In this document: piece after piece, positions 19,679-27,984 of the stretch
How positions within the stretch are numbered: the first letter of the stretch is position 1
Layout of the letters: each line of letters starts with the position of its first letter
DNA from: Gallionellales bacterium GWA2_60_142
GTDB taxonomy: Bacteria; Pseudomonadota; Gammaproteobacteria; Burkholderiales; Gallionellaceae
NCBI GenBank assembly: GCA_001801085.1
Contig: MGWR01000024.1
Coordinates: 1-48,988 of the forward strand
Direction: 5' to 3'
DNA length: 48,988 nucleotides
Notes under the pieces: generated by a model
What the model saw: the letters and a program-made list of their open reading frames with translations, nothing else
Databases searched by the model: none
What the model was told of the DNA's origin: nothing
Program-made: the position numbers and the translations under genes

Positions 19679-20149
19679 TTACATCCGGTGCACGTTCCAC
19701 TGCACCACGCCCCAGACGGCGAACTCCCGATCCGGCCCGACCGGCATGTCGGGATAGTCCGGGTGGGCGGCGCGCAGCACCTTGCCGGAAGGCGTGTGCA
19801 ACAGTTGTTTCACGGTGAATTCGCCGTCGAGTACGGCGATCACCACGCAGCCGTGGGTCGCGGGAACCGAGCGGTCCACCACCAGCAAGTCGCCGTCGAA
19901 GATGTTCAGGCCGCGCATCGACTCTCCCGTCACGCGCATGAAGAAAGTCGTGTCCCTGTGTTGTATCAGTTTCTCATCCAGGCTGAATCGACGCTCTACG
20001 GTATCGTCGGCAGCGGTCGGATAACCGGCTGGAACCGCCTTGCGCAGCAGCGCGCGATGGCGCTGGAACATCTCCTTGCTGGGATGCGTCAGCGACAGCA
20101 GGGCGGGCGAGGGGCCGCGACGGCCGAGTTGGAGGCTGGTCTGTTGCAT
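19679..20149 (-). CDS. umuD: UmuD-type self-cleaving S24 peptidase
   Basis: UmuD is cut by itself when RecA filaments form; the short form joins UmuC as DNA polymerase V. The Ala-Gly cleavage site is A41-G42 (VPAGYP), the nucleophile S77 (TGESM) and the Lys K114 (FTVKQL). The Ser-Lys spacing of 37 is the same as in E. coli UmuD. It starts 4 nt after the lexA-like stop, and its Shine-Dalgarno AGGAGATAA contains that stop codon, so the two are translated together. No umuC follows: the next gene downstream on this strand would lie within gltX, which runs the other way. It may therefore serve a distant umuC, or act in another way. Confidence 0.88.
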   Translation of the reverse strand: MQQTSLQLGRRGPSPALLSLTHPSKEMFQRHRALLRKAVPAGYPTAADDTVERRFSLDEKLIQHRDTTFFMRVTGESMRGLNIFDGDLLVVDRSVPATHGCVVIAVLDGEFTVKQLLHTPSGKVLRAAHPDYPDMPVGPDREFAVWGVVQWNVHRM

Positions 20150-20153
20150 TACG

Positions 20154-20768
20154 TTATCTCCTGTACTTGCGGATCAGGCCGGTCAGTACGCCGAATATTT
20201 CCAGCGAGCCCTGCGGGCGTATCACCGGATAGGCCTGGTTGGCGGGGCGCAAAATGAACTGGCCGCGTTCCTTGTCCAGCGTCTTCAGTGTGAACTCGTT
20301 GTCGACGATGGCCACGACGATGTCGCCGATGTTGGCGTTCATGCGCTTCTCCACCACCGCGACGTCGCCGTCATGGATGCCCGCGTCTATCATCGAATCT
20401 CCCTTGACCGGGATCAGCGTGGTCTTTGAAGGTGTGTCGATCAGCATTTCGTCGATCACGAAATGCTCGCCCTGCGTGGCGGAAACCGTGATCGGCATGC
20501 CGGCCGGCACCGACGATTCCGCCAGCGGGCGGGCGAAGAACTGTTTCGTGGGTATCCACATCCCGTCCGGCGTGCGTTCCAGATAACCGGCTTTTTCGAG
20601 CCGGTCGAGGATGGCTTTTACCCAGGACTTGGAGGCGATGCCGAACACTTCGCACAGCGAGGCGTAGGAGGGGATGCTCTTCCAGTCGGCGTAATAGTCC
20701 TGCAGCCTGGAAAGGTATTCGGCATCCTTGGGATTGGATTCCGGTGTTGCGCTATCGAAGTCGGTCAT
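20154..20768 (-). CDS. lexA: LexA-type SOS repressor
   Basis: LexA represses DNA-damage genes until RecA provokes its self-cleavage. This 204-residue protein has an N-terminal helix-turn-helix region (SYASLCEVFGIASKSWVKAIL) that is related to, but shorter and more diverged than, that of E. coli LexA. The S24 peptidase domain has cleavage site A89-G90, S125 and K162. ATG 20768 is preferred over a GTG two codons earlier because AGG lies 7 nt before it. Two identical-type palindromes cover the promoter and indicate self-repression. It could be a second LexA paralogue, as in species with LexA2; whether a canonical lexA exists elsewhere cannot be seen. Confidence 0.88.
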   Translation of the reverse strand: MTDFDSATPESNPKDAEYLSRLQDYYADWKSIPSYASLCEVFGIASKSWVKAILDRLEKAGYLERTPDGMWIPTKQFFARPLAESSVPAGMPITVSATQGEHFVIDEMLIDTPSKTTLIPVKGDSMIDAGIHDGDVAVVEKRMNANIGDIVVAIVDNEFTLKTLDKERGQFILRPANQAYPVIRPQGSLEIFGVLTGLIRKYRR

Positions 20769-20780
20769 GGTCACACCTAT

Positions 20781-20829
20781 ACAGAACGAACGTGCTGTGC
20801 ATCGTAAAGAACGAGCGTTCTGTTGTCAA
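20781..20829 (-). promoter_or_regulatory. lexA promoter with two LexA-type operators
   Basis: Reading leftward, the -35 is TTGACA (20829-20824) and the -10 TACGAT (20806-20801), 17 bp apart. One 18-bp operator (20806-20823) fills the spacer and another (20781-20798) lies just after the -10; their centres are 25 bp apart. The consensus ACAGAACGARCGTTCTGT is palindromic, and each copy misses it at one or two arm positions. The GAAC-N4-GTTC core resembles the operator known from Gram-positive LexA, not the CTGT-N8-ACAG of E. coli. Confidence 0.82.
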
Positions 20830-20943
20830 CCGTATTTATTTCGCCCAATTTTTACACCCGCCTGAATGCTTGATTTGACGGGCATTGAGCCTGTTGTCGC
20901 ATGCTAGAATCCGCCGGGACGGTCACACATAGAGGCGTATCGA

Positions 20944-22449
20944 ATGAAGACGATGGATCCCTGTACGTTGGCGATTTTCGGTGCGGGCGGCAATCTCAGC
21001 CGCCGCAAACTGATCCCGGCGCTGTTCCGGCTGGAGGCGGCCAAACGATTGCCCGAGCAGGCTGTGATCCTGGGTTGCGACATCGTTCCACGCGAGCGCG
21101 AAGAATGGCTGGAGACGGTCTCCGGCATATTGAAGGCGCTGTATCCGCGGGGCATAGACGAAACGGCGTTGAAACGATTCCTTGGTCGGCTGCATTATTT
21201 TGCGCTTCCTCCCGGAGACGAGGGGGCTTACGAGCGTCTGCAGCAGCATCTGGAGCGCGACGGCGGCTTCCCGACCAACATCGTGTACTACATGGCGGTG
21301 CGTCCTTCCGATTATCCCCATATCGTCGATAAGCTCGGCGGCGTCGGACTGCTGAAACAGAAGAGCGGCTGGCGTCGCGTGGTGATCGAGAAGCCGTTCG
21401 GCTACGACCTATTAAGCGCGCAGACGCTGCAGGCCGGGCTGTATCGCCATCTGGACGAGCCTCAGATCTACCGCATCGACCATTACCTCGGCAAGGGCAC
21501 GGTGCAGAACATCATGGTGTTCCGCTTCGCCAACATGCTGCTGGAACCCTTGTGGAACAACCACTACATCGACCATGTGCAGATCACCCATTCCGAGACG
21601 CTGGGCGTCGAGGGACGCGCCGACTACTACGAGGGCGCGGGCGCATTGCGCGACATGATCCAGAGCCATTTGCTGCAACTGCTGGCGCTGGTGGCGATGG
21701 AGCCGCCGGTGTCGATGTCGGCGGAGCATCTGCGCGACGAGAAGGTGAAGGTGCTGCGCGCGATACGACCGATCACCCAGAACTCGGTGCATGCCCATGC
21801 CTTCCGAGGCCAGTACGCCAGCGGCACTATCGATGGACAGGCGGTTCCCGGTTATCTGGAAGAACCCGGCGTGGCCGAGGATAGCACCACTGAAACCTAC
21901 GCGGCGCTGAAGCTGTTCATCGACAACTGGCGCTGGGCCGGCGTGCCGTTCTATGTCCGCACCGGCAAGCGCATGGCGGAGAACAGTTCGGCGGTCTGCA
22001 TCCGGTTCAAAAATCCGCCGCAGGACCTGATGCGCCACACGCGTCACGGCCCGTCGCAGCCGAACTGGATCATGCTCGGCATCCAGCCCGACGATTGCCT
22101 GAAGATGGAGATGCAGGTGAAAGTGCCCGGCCTCGACCTGCACACTCGCGCGATCAGCCTGGATGCGACCTATCGCAAAGGCGAGGAGGAAGACTACGAT
22201 GCCTACGAGGGGCTGCTGCTGGATGTGATGCTGGGCGACCATTCGCTGTTCCTGCGCATCGACGAGGTGGAGGCGGCCTGGCGCGTCGTCGATCCCATCC
22301 TCAAGGTGTGGGCGATGGAACGCGACTTCATCAACGGCTATCCGTCAGGCAGCTGGGGGCCGCGCGGCACCTACCGGCTGTTCGATCGCGACGACCAGTT
22401 CTGGCGCCATTCGTTGAATCTGGACGGCGCGAACCTGCAGGCGTATTGA
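20944..22449 (+). CDS. zwf: Glucose-6-phosphate 1-dehydrogenase
   Basis: Zwf oxidises glucose 6-phosphate to 6-phosphogluconolactone and makes NADPH. The nucleotide fold begins IFGAGGNLSRRKLIPAL, the substrate region has EKPFGYDL, and the active-site His is in RIDHYLGKG. The usual signature has an acidic residue (HYLGKE) where Gly stands here. At 501 residues it is full length. It heads the block zwf-glk-pgl-gnd: glk starts one base after its stop. A second ATG three codons in is possible. Confidence 0.96.
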   Translation: MKTMDPCTLAIFGAGGNLSRRKLIPALFRLEAAKRLPEQAVILGCDIVPREREEWLETVSGILKALYPRGIDETALKRFLGRLHYFALPPGDEGAYERLQQHLERDGGFPTNIVYYMAVRPSDYPHIVDKLGGVGLLKQKSGWRRVVIEKPFGYDLLSAQTLQAGLYRHLDEPQIYRIDHYLGKGTVQNIMVFRFANMLLEPLWNNHYIDHVQITHSETLGVEGRADYYEGAGALRDMIQSHLLQLLALVAMEPPVSMSAEHLRDEKVKVLRAIRPITQNSVHAHAFRGQYASGTIDGQAVPGYLEEPGVAEDSTTETYAALKLFIDNWRWAGVPFYVRTGKRMAENSSAVCIRFKNPPQDLMRHTRHGPSQPNWIMLGIQPDDCLKMEMQVKVPGLDLHTRAISLDATYRKGEEEDYDAYEGLLLDVMLGDHSLFLRIDEVEAAWRVVDPILKVWAMERDFINGYPSGSWGPRGTYRLFDRDDQFWRHSLNLDGANLQAY

Positions 22450-22450
22450 G

Positions 22451-23443
22451 ATGGATAGCCGTTTTCTGGCGGGCGACATCGGCGGAACCAAGACGCGGCT
22501 AGCACTGGTCGAGGTCGCCGGTGCGCAGGTCGGGATCGTGCATGAGGCCAGTTTCCCGAGCGGAGAATATGCGACCTTCGGGGCGCTGCTGGACGAGTTC
22601 CTCGCGACCGTCCAGTCTCCCTCGCACGCAGCCTTCGGCATCGCCGGGCCGGTGCAGGGCAGGGCGGTGCAGACCACCAATCTGCCCTGGCATATCGACG
22701 CCGACGAGTTGCAAGCGCGTTTCGGTTTTTCCTGCACACTGCTCAACGACCTGGAAGCGACCGCATCCGGGATACCCGCGCTGAACGAGGCCGACTTGCT
22801 GACGTTGCAAACCGGTGCGCCGGACGCCTGCGGCAACGCCGCAGTGATCGCCGCCGGCACGGGCCTGGGCGAGGCCGGGCTGTACTGGGACGGTCGTCGC
22901 CACCAACCGTTCGCGACCGAAGGCGGTCATGCCAGTTTCTGCGCGAGCGACGAGCTGGAGATGACTTTCTTTCTCTACCTGCAGCGGCAGTTCGGCCATG
23001 TGAGCTGGGAGCGCGTCGTGTCCGGCATGGGGTTGCTGAGCCTGTACCACTTTCTGTGCATGTATCGCCATGCGGAGGTTCCGCAATGGCTGCTCGACGA
23101 GATGCAGAGCGGCGATGCCGCGGCGGCGATCTCCAACGCCGCATTGGCCGGCAAGGACGCGCTTTGCGTCGAAACGTTGCAGCGCTTCGTGCGTCTGTAC
23201 GGCGCGGAAGCCGGTAACCTCGCGCTCAAGACCATGAGCCGCGGCGGCCTGTATCTGGGCGGCGGCATCGCGCCTAAGATATTGCCGCTGCTGCGCGACG
23301 GCGCTTTCATCGAGGCATTCCTGAACAAGGGACGCATGCGTCCGCTGCTGGAGGCGATGCCGGTGCGCGTGATCCTGAACGACCGCGCGGCCTTGCTGGG
23401 CGCGGCCTTGCGCGCCGAACAGCTGGCGAGGGAGGGCGCGTGA
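22451..23443 (+). CDS. glk: Glucokinase
   Basis: Glk phosphorylates glucose with ATP and so feeds the dehydrogenase encoded just upstream. The ATP site FLAGDIGGTKTRLAL opens the protein, followed by FGIAGPVQG and the active-site region LNDLEA. The 330 residues match the Glk family (not the ROK type). Its stop overlaps the GTG start of pgl (GTGA). Confidence 0.93.
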   Translation: MDSRFLAGDIGGTKTRLALVEVAGAQVGIVHEASFPSGEYATFGALLDEFLATVQSPSHAAFGIAGPVQGRAVQTTNLPWHIDADELQARFGFSCTLLNDLEATASGIPALNEADLLTLQTGAPDACGNAAVIAAGTGLGEAGLYWDGRRHQPFATEGGHASFCASDELEMTFFLYLQRQFGHVSWERVVSGMGLLSLYHFLCMYRHAEVPQWLLDEMQSGDAAAAISNAALAGKDALCVETLQRFVRLYGAEAGNLALKTMSRGGLYLGGGIAPKILPLLRDGAFIEAFLNKGRMRPLLEAMPVRVILNDRAALLGAALRAEQLAREGA

Positions 23444-24093
23444 AACGCCTCGTCTTCGACGATATCGACAGCCTGAGCAGCGCGGCGGCACGCCGCATCG
23501 CGGAACTGGCCGCCGAGGCCATCGCCGCGCGCGGCGTGTTCCGCATCGCACTGGCCGGCGGCGAAACACCACGCCGTTGTTACGAACAACTACGCCAGTT
23601 GCCGCTGGACTGGGCGAGGGTGCAGGTCTATTTCGGCGATGAACGCTGCCTGCCGATAAACGATCCGCAGCGCAACGACAGCATGGCACGCGAGACGCTG
23701 CTGGATAGTGTCGCGATTCCGGCTGCGAACGTGCACGGCATTCCGGTAGAACTCGGCGCGGAAGCCGCCGCAGCGAGCTATGCGGCGATGCTGGGTAGCG
23801 AACCGCTCGATCTCGCGCTGCTGGGCATGGGCGAAGACGGCCATACCGCGAGCCTGTTTCCGGGCAATCCGGCGACCGCCAGCCGCGATGCCGTCGTCGC
23901 GGTGTTCGGTGCGCCCAAGCCGCCGCCGGAGCGGGTTTCGCTCGGCATGGCTACGCTGAACGCCGCGCGTCATAAATTGTTACTGGTTGCGGGTGAGGGC
24001 AAGCGTGCGGCGCTGGAACGGATAGCGCTTGGCGAGCCGCTGCCCGCCGCTGGAGTGGCGGATGTGGAGTGGTACCTGGATCGCGCGGCATAA
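23440..24093 (+). CDS. pgl: 6-phosphogluconolactonase
   Basis: Pgl hydrolyses 6-phosphogluconolactone, the second oxidative pentose-phosphate step. LAGGETPRRCYEQL, YFGDERCLP and GMGEDGHTASLFPG are the family motifs of the DevB type. The start is GTG at 23440, overlapping the glk stop by four bases. The 217 residues are slightly short but complete. Confidence 0.95.
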   Translation: MKRLVFDDIDSLSSAAARRIAELAAEAIAARGVFRIALAGGETPRRCYEQLRQLPLDWARVQVYFGDERCLPINDPQRNDSMARETLLDSVAIPAANVHGIPVELGAEAAAASYAAMLGSEPLDLALLGMGEDGHTASLFPGNPATASRDAVVAVFGAPKPPPERVSLGMATLNAARHKLLLVAGEGKRAALERIALGEPLPAAGVADVEWYLDRAA

Positions 24094-24126
24094 ACGAATT
24101 GAATTAACTACGAACCGGAGGTTGTG

Positions 24127-25137
24127 ATGCAGATCGGAATGATAGGGTTGGGACGCATGGGCGCAAACATGGTGCGCCGTTTGCAGAAGGCCGGGCATCA
24201 GTGCGTGGTGTACGACCGCAATCAGGATGCGGTGCAGACGCTGGCCAAAGAGGGCGCCACGCCTGCCGCCAGCCTGCAGGATTTCGTTTCCAAGCTGGCC
24301 GCGCCGCGTGCGGTGTGGCTGATGCTGCCGGCCGCGATCGTCGACGGCAGCATCGCCGATCTCGAACCGTTGCTGGGGGCCGACGACATCCTGATCGACG
24401 GCGGTAACTCCTACTACAAGGACGACATTGTGCGTGCGCGGCGGCTCGCGACCAAGTCGATTCGCTATGTCGATGTCGGCGTCAGCGGCGGCGTGTGGGG
24501 GCTGGAACGCGGCTATTGCCTGATGATAGGCGGCGAACAGGGCGCCGTGGCGCATCTGCAACCGGTATTCGCCGCGCTGGCACCGGGCGTCGGAACCGTC
24601 CCGCGCACCGAAGGCCGCAGCGGCGAGCCGAATACCGCCGAGCAGGGCTATCTGCATTGCGGCGTCTCGGGCGCGGGGCACTTCGTCAAGATGGTGCACA
24701 ACGGCATCGAGTACGGCCTGATGGCGGCCTATGCCGAGGGTTTCAACCTGTTGCGCCACGCCAACGTCGGCGGCGCCACGCAGCACTCGGATGCGGAAAC
24801 CACGCCCTTGCGGGAGCCGGAGGCTTTCCGTTACGAAATCGACGTCGCCGAGGTCGCCGAACTGTGGCGGCGCGGCAGCGTGGTCGGTTCCTGGCTGCTG
24901 GACCTGACCGCGCATGCGCTGCAGGACGATCCGGAGCTGCAGCATTTCGGCGGCAGGGTGTCGGATTCCGGCGAAGGGCGCTGGACCAGCATCGCCGCGA
25001 TTGAGTCCGGCACGCCCGCGCCGGTGCTGACGGCAGCGTTGTTTAACCGCTTCTCGTCGCGGGGCGAAGGCGACTACGGCGACAAGCTGCTCTCCGCGCT
25101 GCGCGCCGAGTTCGGCGGTCACGCCGAGAAGCGCTGA
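24127..25137 (+). CDS. gnd: 6-phosphogluconate dehydrogenase, short (decarboxylating) type
   Basis: This enzyme oxidises and decarboxylates 6-phosphogluconate to ribulose 5-phosphate. The Rossmann fold begins MIGLGRMGANMVRRL; GVSGGVWG and the catalytic Lys in GHFVKMVHNGIEYG follow. At 336 residues it belongs to the short class, which lacks the C-terminal extension of the E. coli enzyme and is often NAD-dependent; cofactor choice here is not proven. GGAGG precedes ATG 24127 by 5 nt, so this start is chosen over the adjoining GTG. Confidence 0.93.
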   Translation: MQIGMIGLGRMGANMVRRLQKAGHQCVVYDRNQDAVQTLAKEGATPAASLQDFVSKLAAPRAVWLMLPAAIVDGSIADLEPLLGADDILIDGGNSYYKDDIVRARRLATKSIRYVDVGVSGGVWGLERGYCLMIGGEQGAVAHLQPVFAALAPGVGTVPRTEGRSGEPNTAEQGYLHCGVSGAGHFVKMVHNGIEYGLMAAYAEGFNLLRHANVGGATQHSDAETTPLREPEAFRYEIDVAEVAELWRRGSVVGSWLLDLTAHALQDDPELQHFGGRVSDSGEGRWTSIAAIESGTPAPVLTAALFNRFSSRGEGDYGDKLLSALRAEFGGHAEKR

Positions 25138-25199
25138 GCGCCGCGAGGTACTATAATTCCGCGGATTCCGGCCATTAGGCCCCACAGAGAACAAGAAAC

Positions 25200-26654
25200 A
25201 TGCCTGAACTGAAAGTCCTGTTCGCGACTTCTGAAATCGCTCCCCTCATCAAGACCGGCGGTCTCGCCGATGTCAGCGGTGCGCTGCCCGCGGCCCTGCG
25301 CGCGCTCGGCGTAGACGTGCGGGTGCTGTTGCCGGGATACACCCCGGTGCTTGCGCAGATGTCGCGGCATGAAGTCATCGCAACCTTCGACTCCTTGCCC
25401 GGCTTTCCGCCTGCGCGCCTGCTGGCCGGAGACACCGAGAACGACATACCGCTGCTGGTGCTCGATTGCCCTGAACTGTATCTGCGTGCCGGGGGCCCGT
25501 ATCAGGACACTGGCGGAAACGACTGGGGCGACAACGCGCGGCGTTTCGCGCTGCTGTCCCGCGTTGCGGCCATCCTCGCCAGCGCCGATACGCCGCTGCC
25601 CTGGCGGGCCGACATCCTGCACTGCAACGACTGGCAGACCGGCCTTGGACCGGCCTACCTGAACTTGTGGCACAGCGGGACGCCCAGCGTGATGACCATC
25701 CACAACATGGCGTTTCAGGGCGTGTTCCCGCCGCAACTGCTGAACGAACTGCACCTGCCGTTATCCAGCTTCGGCATTCAGGGCGTCGAGTATTACGGCA
25801 ACCTGTCGTTCCTCAAGGCGGGCCTGTATTACGCCGACCACATCACCACGGTCAGCCCGAACTACGCAAACGAGATTCAGCACGAGAGGCTGGGCTTCGG
25901 CATGCAGGGGCTGCTGGCGCAGCGGCGTGACCACCTCACCGGCATCCTCAATGGCATCGACATCGACGAATGGAACCCGGCCGACGACGGCTACCTCGCG
26001 AAGAAATACAGCGCCGCGCGCATGACCGGCAAGGCGGCGAACAAACAGGCGGTGCAACAACGGTTGGGACTGTCCGCAACTCCGGATGTGCCGCTGCTCG
26101 GCGTGATCAGCCGCCTGACCTACCAGAAGGGGCTGGACCTGCTGCTGGAGATCGCGCCGCGTCTGGTCGAACTGCCGGTGCAGATCGCGATACTGGGTTC
26201 CGGCGAGGCGGGGATGCAGGACGCCGCGCGAGAACTGGCCGCGCGTTATCCGGGCAAGATCGCCGCGCACATCGGCTACAGCGAAGAACTCTCGCACCTG
26301 ATCGAGGCCGGCGCGGACATGTTCGTGATGCCTTCGCGCTTCGAGCCCTGCGGCCTGAACCAGCTCTACAGCCAGCGCTACGGCACGCCGCCTATCGTCC
26401 ACGCCACCGGCGGTCTGGCCGATTCGGTGACCGACTGCACGCCGGAAACATTGAAGGACGGCAGCGCCAGCGGCTTCGTGTTCAGCGGAATGACCGCCGG
26501 TAACCTCCATGCGACCATTCTGCGCGCGGTCGAACTTTATCGCGACGACAAACGCTGGAAGGTGCTGTGCAAAAACTGCATGGGCAAGGACTTCAGTTGG
26601 AAGCTCAGCGCGGAAGCCTACATCGAGGTATACCGCAAGGTGCTGGGGCGATGA
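25200..26654 (+). CDS. glgA: Glycogen synthase (ADP-glucose)
   Basis: GlgA adds glucose from ADP-glucose to glycogen. The substrate-binding KTGGLADVSGALP is near residue 18, and the GT-B C-terminal domain has VMPSRFEPCGLNQLYSQRYG. The 484 residues are normal for a GT5 enzyme. A TATAAT at 25152-25157 is a candidate -10, without a clear -35. It could join the upstream sugar-phosphate operon or have its own promoter, and it links glucose handling to storage. Its stop overlaps a 15-codon reading frame (ATGA). Confidence 0.95.
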   Translation: MPELKVLFATSEIAPLIKTGGLADVSGALPAALRALGVDVRVLLPGYTPVLAQMSRHEVIATFDSLPGFPPARLLAGDTENDIPLLVLDCPELYLRAGGPYQDTGGNDWGDNARRFALLSRVAAILASADTPLPWRADILHCNDWQTGLGPAYLNLWHSGTPSVMTIHNMAFQGVFPPQLLNELHLPLSSFGIQGVEYYGNLSFLKAGLYYADHITTVSPNYANEIQHERLGFGMQGLLAQRRDHLTGILNGIDIDEWNPADDGYLAKKYSAARMTGKAANKQAVQQRLGLSATPDVPLLGVISRLTYQKGLDLLLEIAPRLVELPVQIAILGSGEAGMQDAARELAARYPGKIAAHIGYSEELSHLIEAGADMFVMPSRFEPCGLNQLYSQRYGTPPIVHATGGLADSVTDCTPETLKDGSASGFVFSGMTAGNLHATILRAVELYRDDKRWKVLCKNCMGKDFSWKLSAEAYIEVYRKVLGR

Positions 26655-26698
26655 ATGGTGTCGGCATTGCTGGCTCGAAACTAACCGGGGTAGTTTGA
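26651..26698 (+). CDS. Possible 15-residue leader or coupling peptide
   Basis: An ATG overlaps the glgA stop (ATGA) and opens a frame of 15 codons, whose TGA falls two bases before the TTG used by the next gene. No homologue is recognised. It may simply carry ribosomes from glgA to the weakly initiated ATPase gene. It could also be chance. Confidence 0.3.
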   Translation: MNGVGIAGSKLTGVV

Positions 26699-26700
26699 TC

Positions 26701-27510
26701 TTGGAAAAATCTGCGGAAAATCTGGTCGAGGTCAGCGACCTTCACTTCGCTTACGGCACGCACAAAGTGCTCAACGGGATTAATCTCGCGATCCCGCGCG
26801 GCAAGGTCGTCGCTATCTTGGGCAGCAGCGGCTGCGGCAAGAGCACGTTGCTGCGCCATTTTGGCGGCCAGCTCAAGCCCTCGCAGGGCAGCGTGAAGTT
26901 CATGGGGCAGACGGTACACGAGCTGGACAATGACGCGCTGTACAAACTGCGCCTGAAGATGGGCATGATGTTCCAGGTGAGCGGCCTGTTCACCGACATG
27001 ACGGTGTTCGACAACCTGGCCTTTCCGATGCGCGAGCACACCGACCTGTCCGAGGAAATGATCCGCGACCTGGTGCTGATGAAGCTGCACGCCGTGGGGC
27101 TGCGCAACGCCCGCAACCTGAAGCCGGGCGAACTGTCCGGCGGCATGGAACGCCGCGTCGCGCTGGCTCGCGCAATCGCCACCGACCCCGCGCTGATCGT
27201 CTACGACGAGCCCTTCGCCGGCCTCGACCCGATCTCGCTCAGCACCATCGCGAACCTGATACGAAGCCTGAACGACGCGCTGGGCGTCACTTCGGTCGTG
27301 GTGACCTACGACCTGTCCGAGTTGCTAAAGATCGTCGATTACGCATACTTCATCCACAACGGCGTCGTCGTGGCGGAAGGGACGCCTGCCGAGATCGATA
27401 TCTCGCAGGATCCGTTCGTCCGCCAGTTCGTCCATGCCCAGCAGGACGGACCGGTCGCGTTCCAATATCCTTGCGCGCCCTATGCGGAAGATCTCGGCCT
27501 CAAAAACTGA
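26701..27510 (+). CDS. MlaF-like ABC transporter ATPase, orphan, altered H-loop
   Basis: This 269-residue ATPase resembles MlaF/Ttg2A, the ATPase of the MlaFEDB phospholipid transporter at the inner membrane. It has Walker A GSSGCGKST, signature LSGGMERRVALARA and Walker B LIVYDEPFAGLDP. The H-loop, VSHD in relatives, reads VVTYDLSE, with Tyr203 in place of the switch histidine. No mlaE, mlaD or mlaC gene is near; a terminator follows. ATP hydrolysis may be impaired, or the protein may have a regulatory role. TTG 26701 is the best start; TTG 26695 is an alternative, and no in-frame ATG or GTG fits the N-terminus. Confidence 0.82.
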   Translation: MEKSAENLVEVSDLHFAYGTHKVLNGINLAIPRGKVVAILGSSGCGKSTLLRHFGGQLKPSQGSVKFMGQTVHELDNDALYKLRLKMGMMFQVSGLFTDMTVFDNLAFPMREHTDLSEEMIRDLVLMKLHAVGLRNARNLKPGELSGGMERRVALARAIATDPALIVYDEPFAGLDPISLSTIANLIRSLNDALGVTSVVVTYDLSELLKIVDYAYFIHNGVVVAEGTPAEIDISQDPFVRQFVHAQQDGPVAFQYPCAPYAEDLGLKN

Positions 27511-27548
27511 GAGCTTGTTTCGGTAGCAACAGAGTGATGTCTTGCAAT

Positions 27549-27576
27549 AAAAAACCGTCCACAGGGACGGTTTTTT
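27549..27576 (+). terminator. Intrinsic terminator after the orphan ATPase gene
   Basis: CCGTCC and GGACGG pair around ACAG, with A residues before and six T residues after. The A-rich 5' side makes it usable on both strands. It closes the sugar-metabolism block. Confidence 0.92.
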
Positions 27577-27842
27577 ATTTGGTCAGCCTACCGCGGCATC
27601 CTCAACAAATCTGAAGCCGGTGGCCGGAGTTCGAATTACGAACTCAAAATGAATGGCTGAATCACATTGCACTGAGTCACTGATCTATGAATAGCAAGAT
27701 CGGAGTGATCGCCGGAGCCAATTTGCGTGAAGCTGCAAAAAATTAGACTTCGGCAAATTGATGGCGAACCGTTCTTGAGTTGCCGTGCGCGACAGTCGTT
27801 TTGCTTGGCGATGCACAATATCTACTGAATGTAAATATGCCA
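27577..27842. other. Start of the long intergenic region before the secretion locus
   Basis: No gene is supported here. It holds a perfect inverted repeat, GAGTTCG/CGAACTC (27627-27645), and a wider one, CAATTTGC (27719-27726) with GCAAATTG (27753-27760). Either could bind protein or form RNA if the stretch is transcribed. Base composition drops toward A+T on the right. Confidence 0.45.
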
Positions 27843-27880
27843 AAAGGCCTATATATTCGAGCCGGAATATCTATGCATTT
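27843..27880. promoter_or_regulatory. Two phased operator sites of the hlyD promoter
   Basis: Site 1 (27843-27858) is AAAGGCCTATATATTC. Site 2 (27865-27880) is, on the minus strand, AAATGCATAGATATTC. They match at 13 of 16 positions and start 22 bp apart, about two turns of DNA. Site 2 is identical to the last of four sites before the injection-system genes (46662-46677). The sequence is near-palindromic, as expected for a dimer. Confidence 0.72.
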
Positions 27881-27887
27881 CGGTCTA

Positions 27888-27916
27888 TTGTTTAATTCCC
27901 CCTGCAGGAATATGGT
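27888..27916 (+). promoter_or_regulatory. Candidate hlyD promoter
   Basis: TTGTTT (27888-27893) and TATGGT (27911-27916) are 17 bp apart. The -35 is weak and begins 7 nt after the operator, as in activator-dependent promoters. Transcription from here would start about 60 nt before the riboswitch. Confidence 0.5.
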
Positions 27917-27984
27917 CACACCAGCTTAAGGTCGCTGGTTCCATAACACTGAATCAAGTTGCCACGATCAAATAGCTCCAGCAA

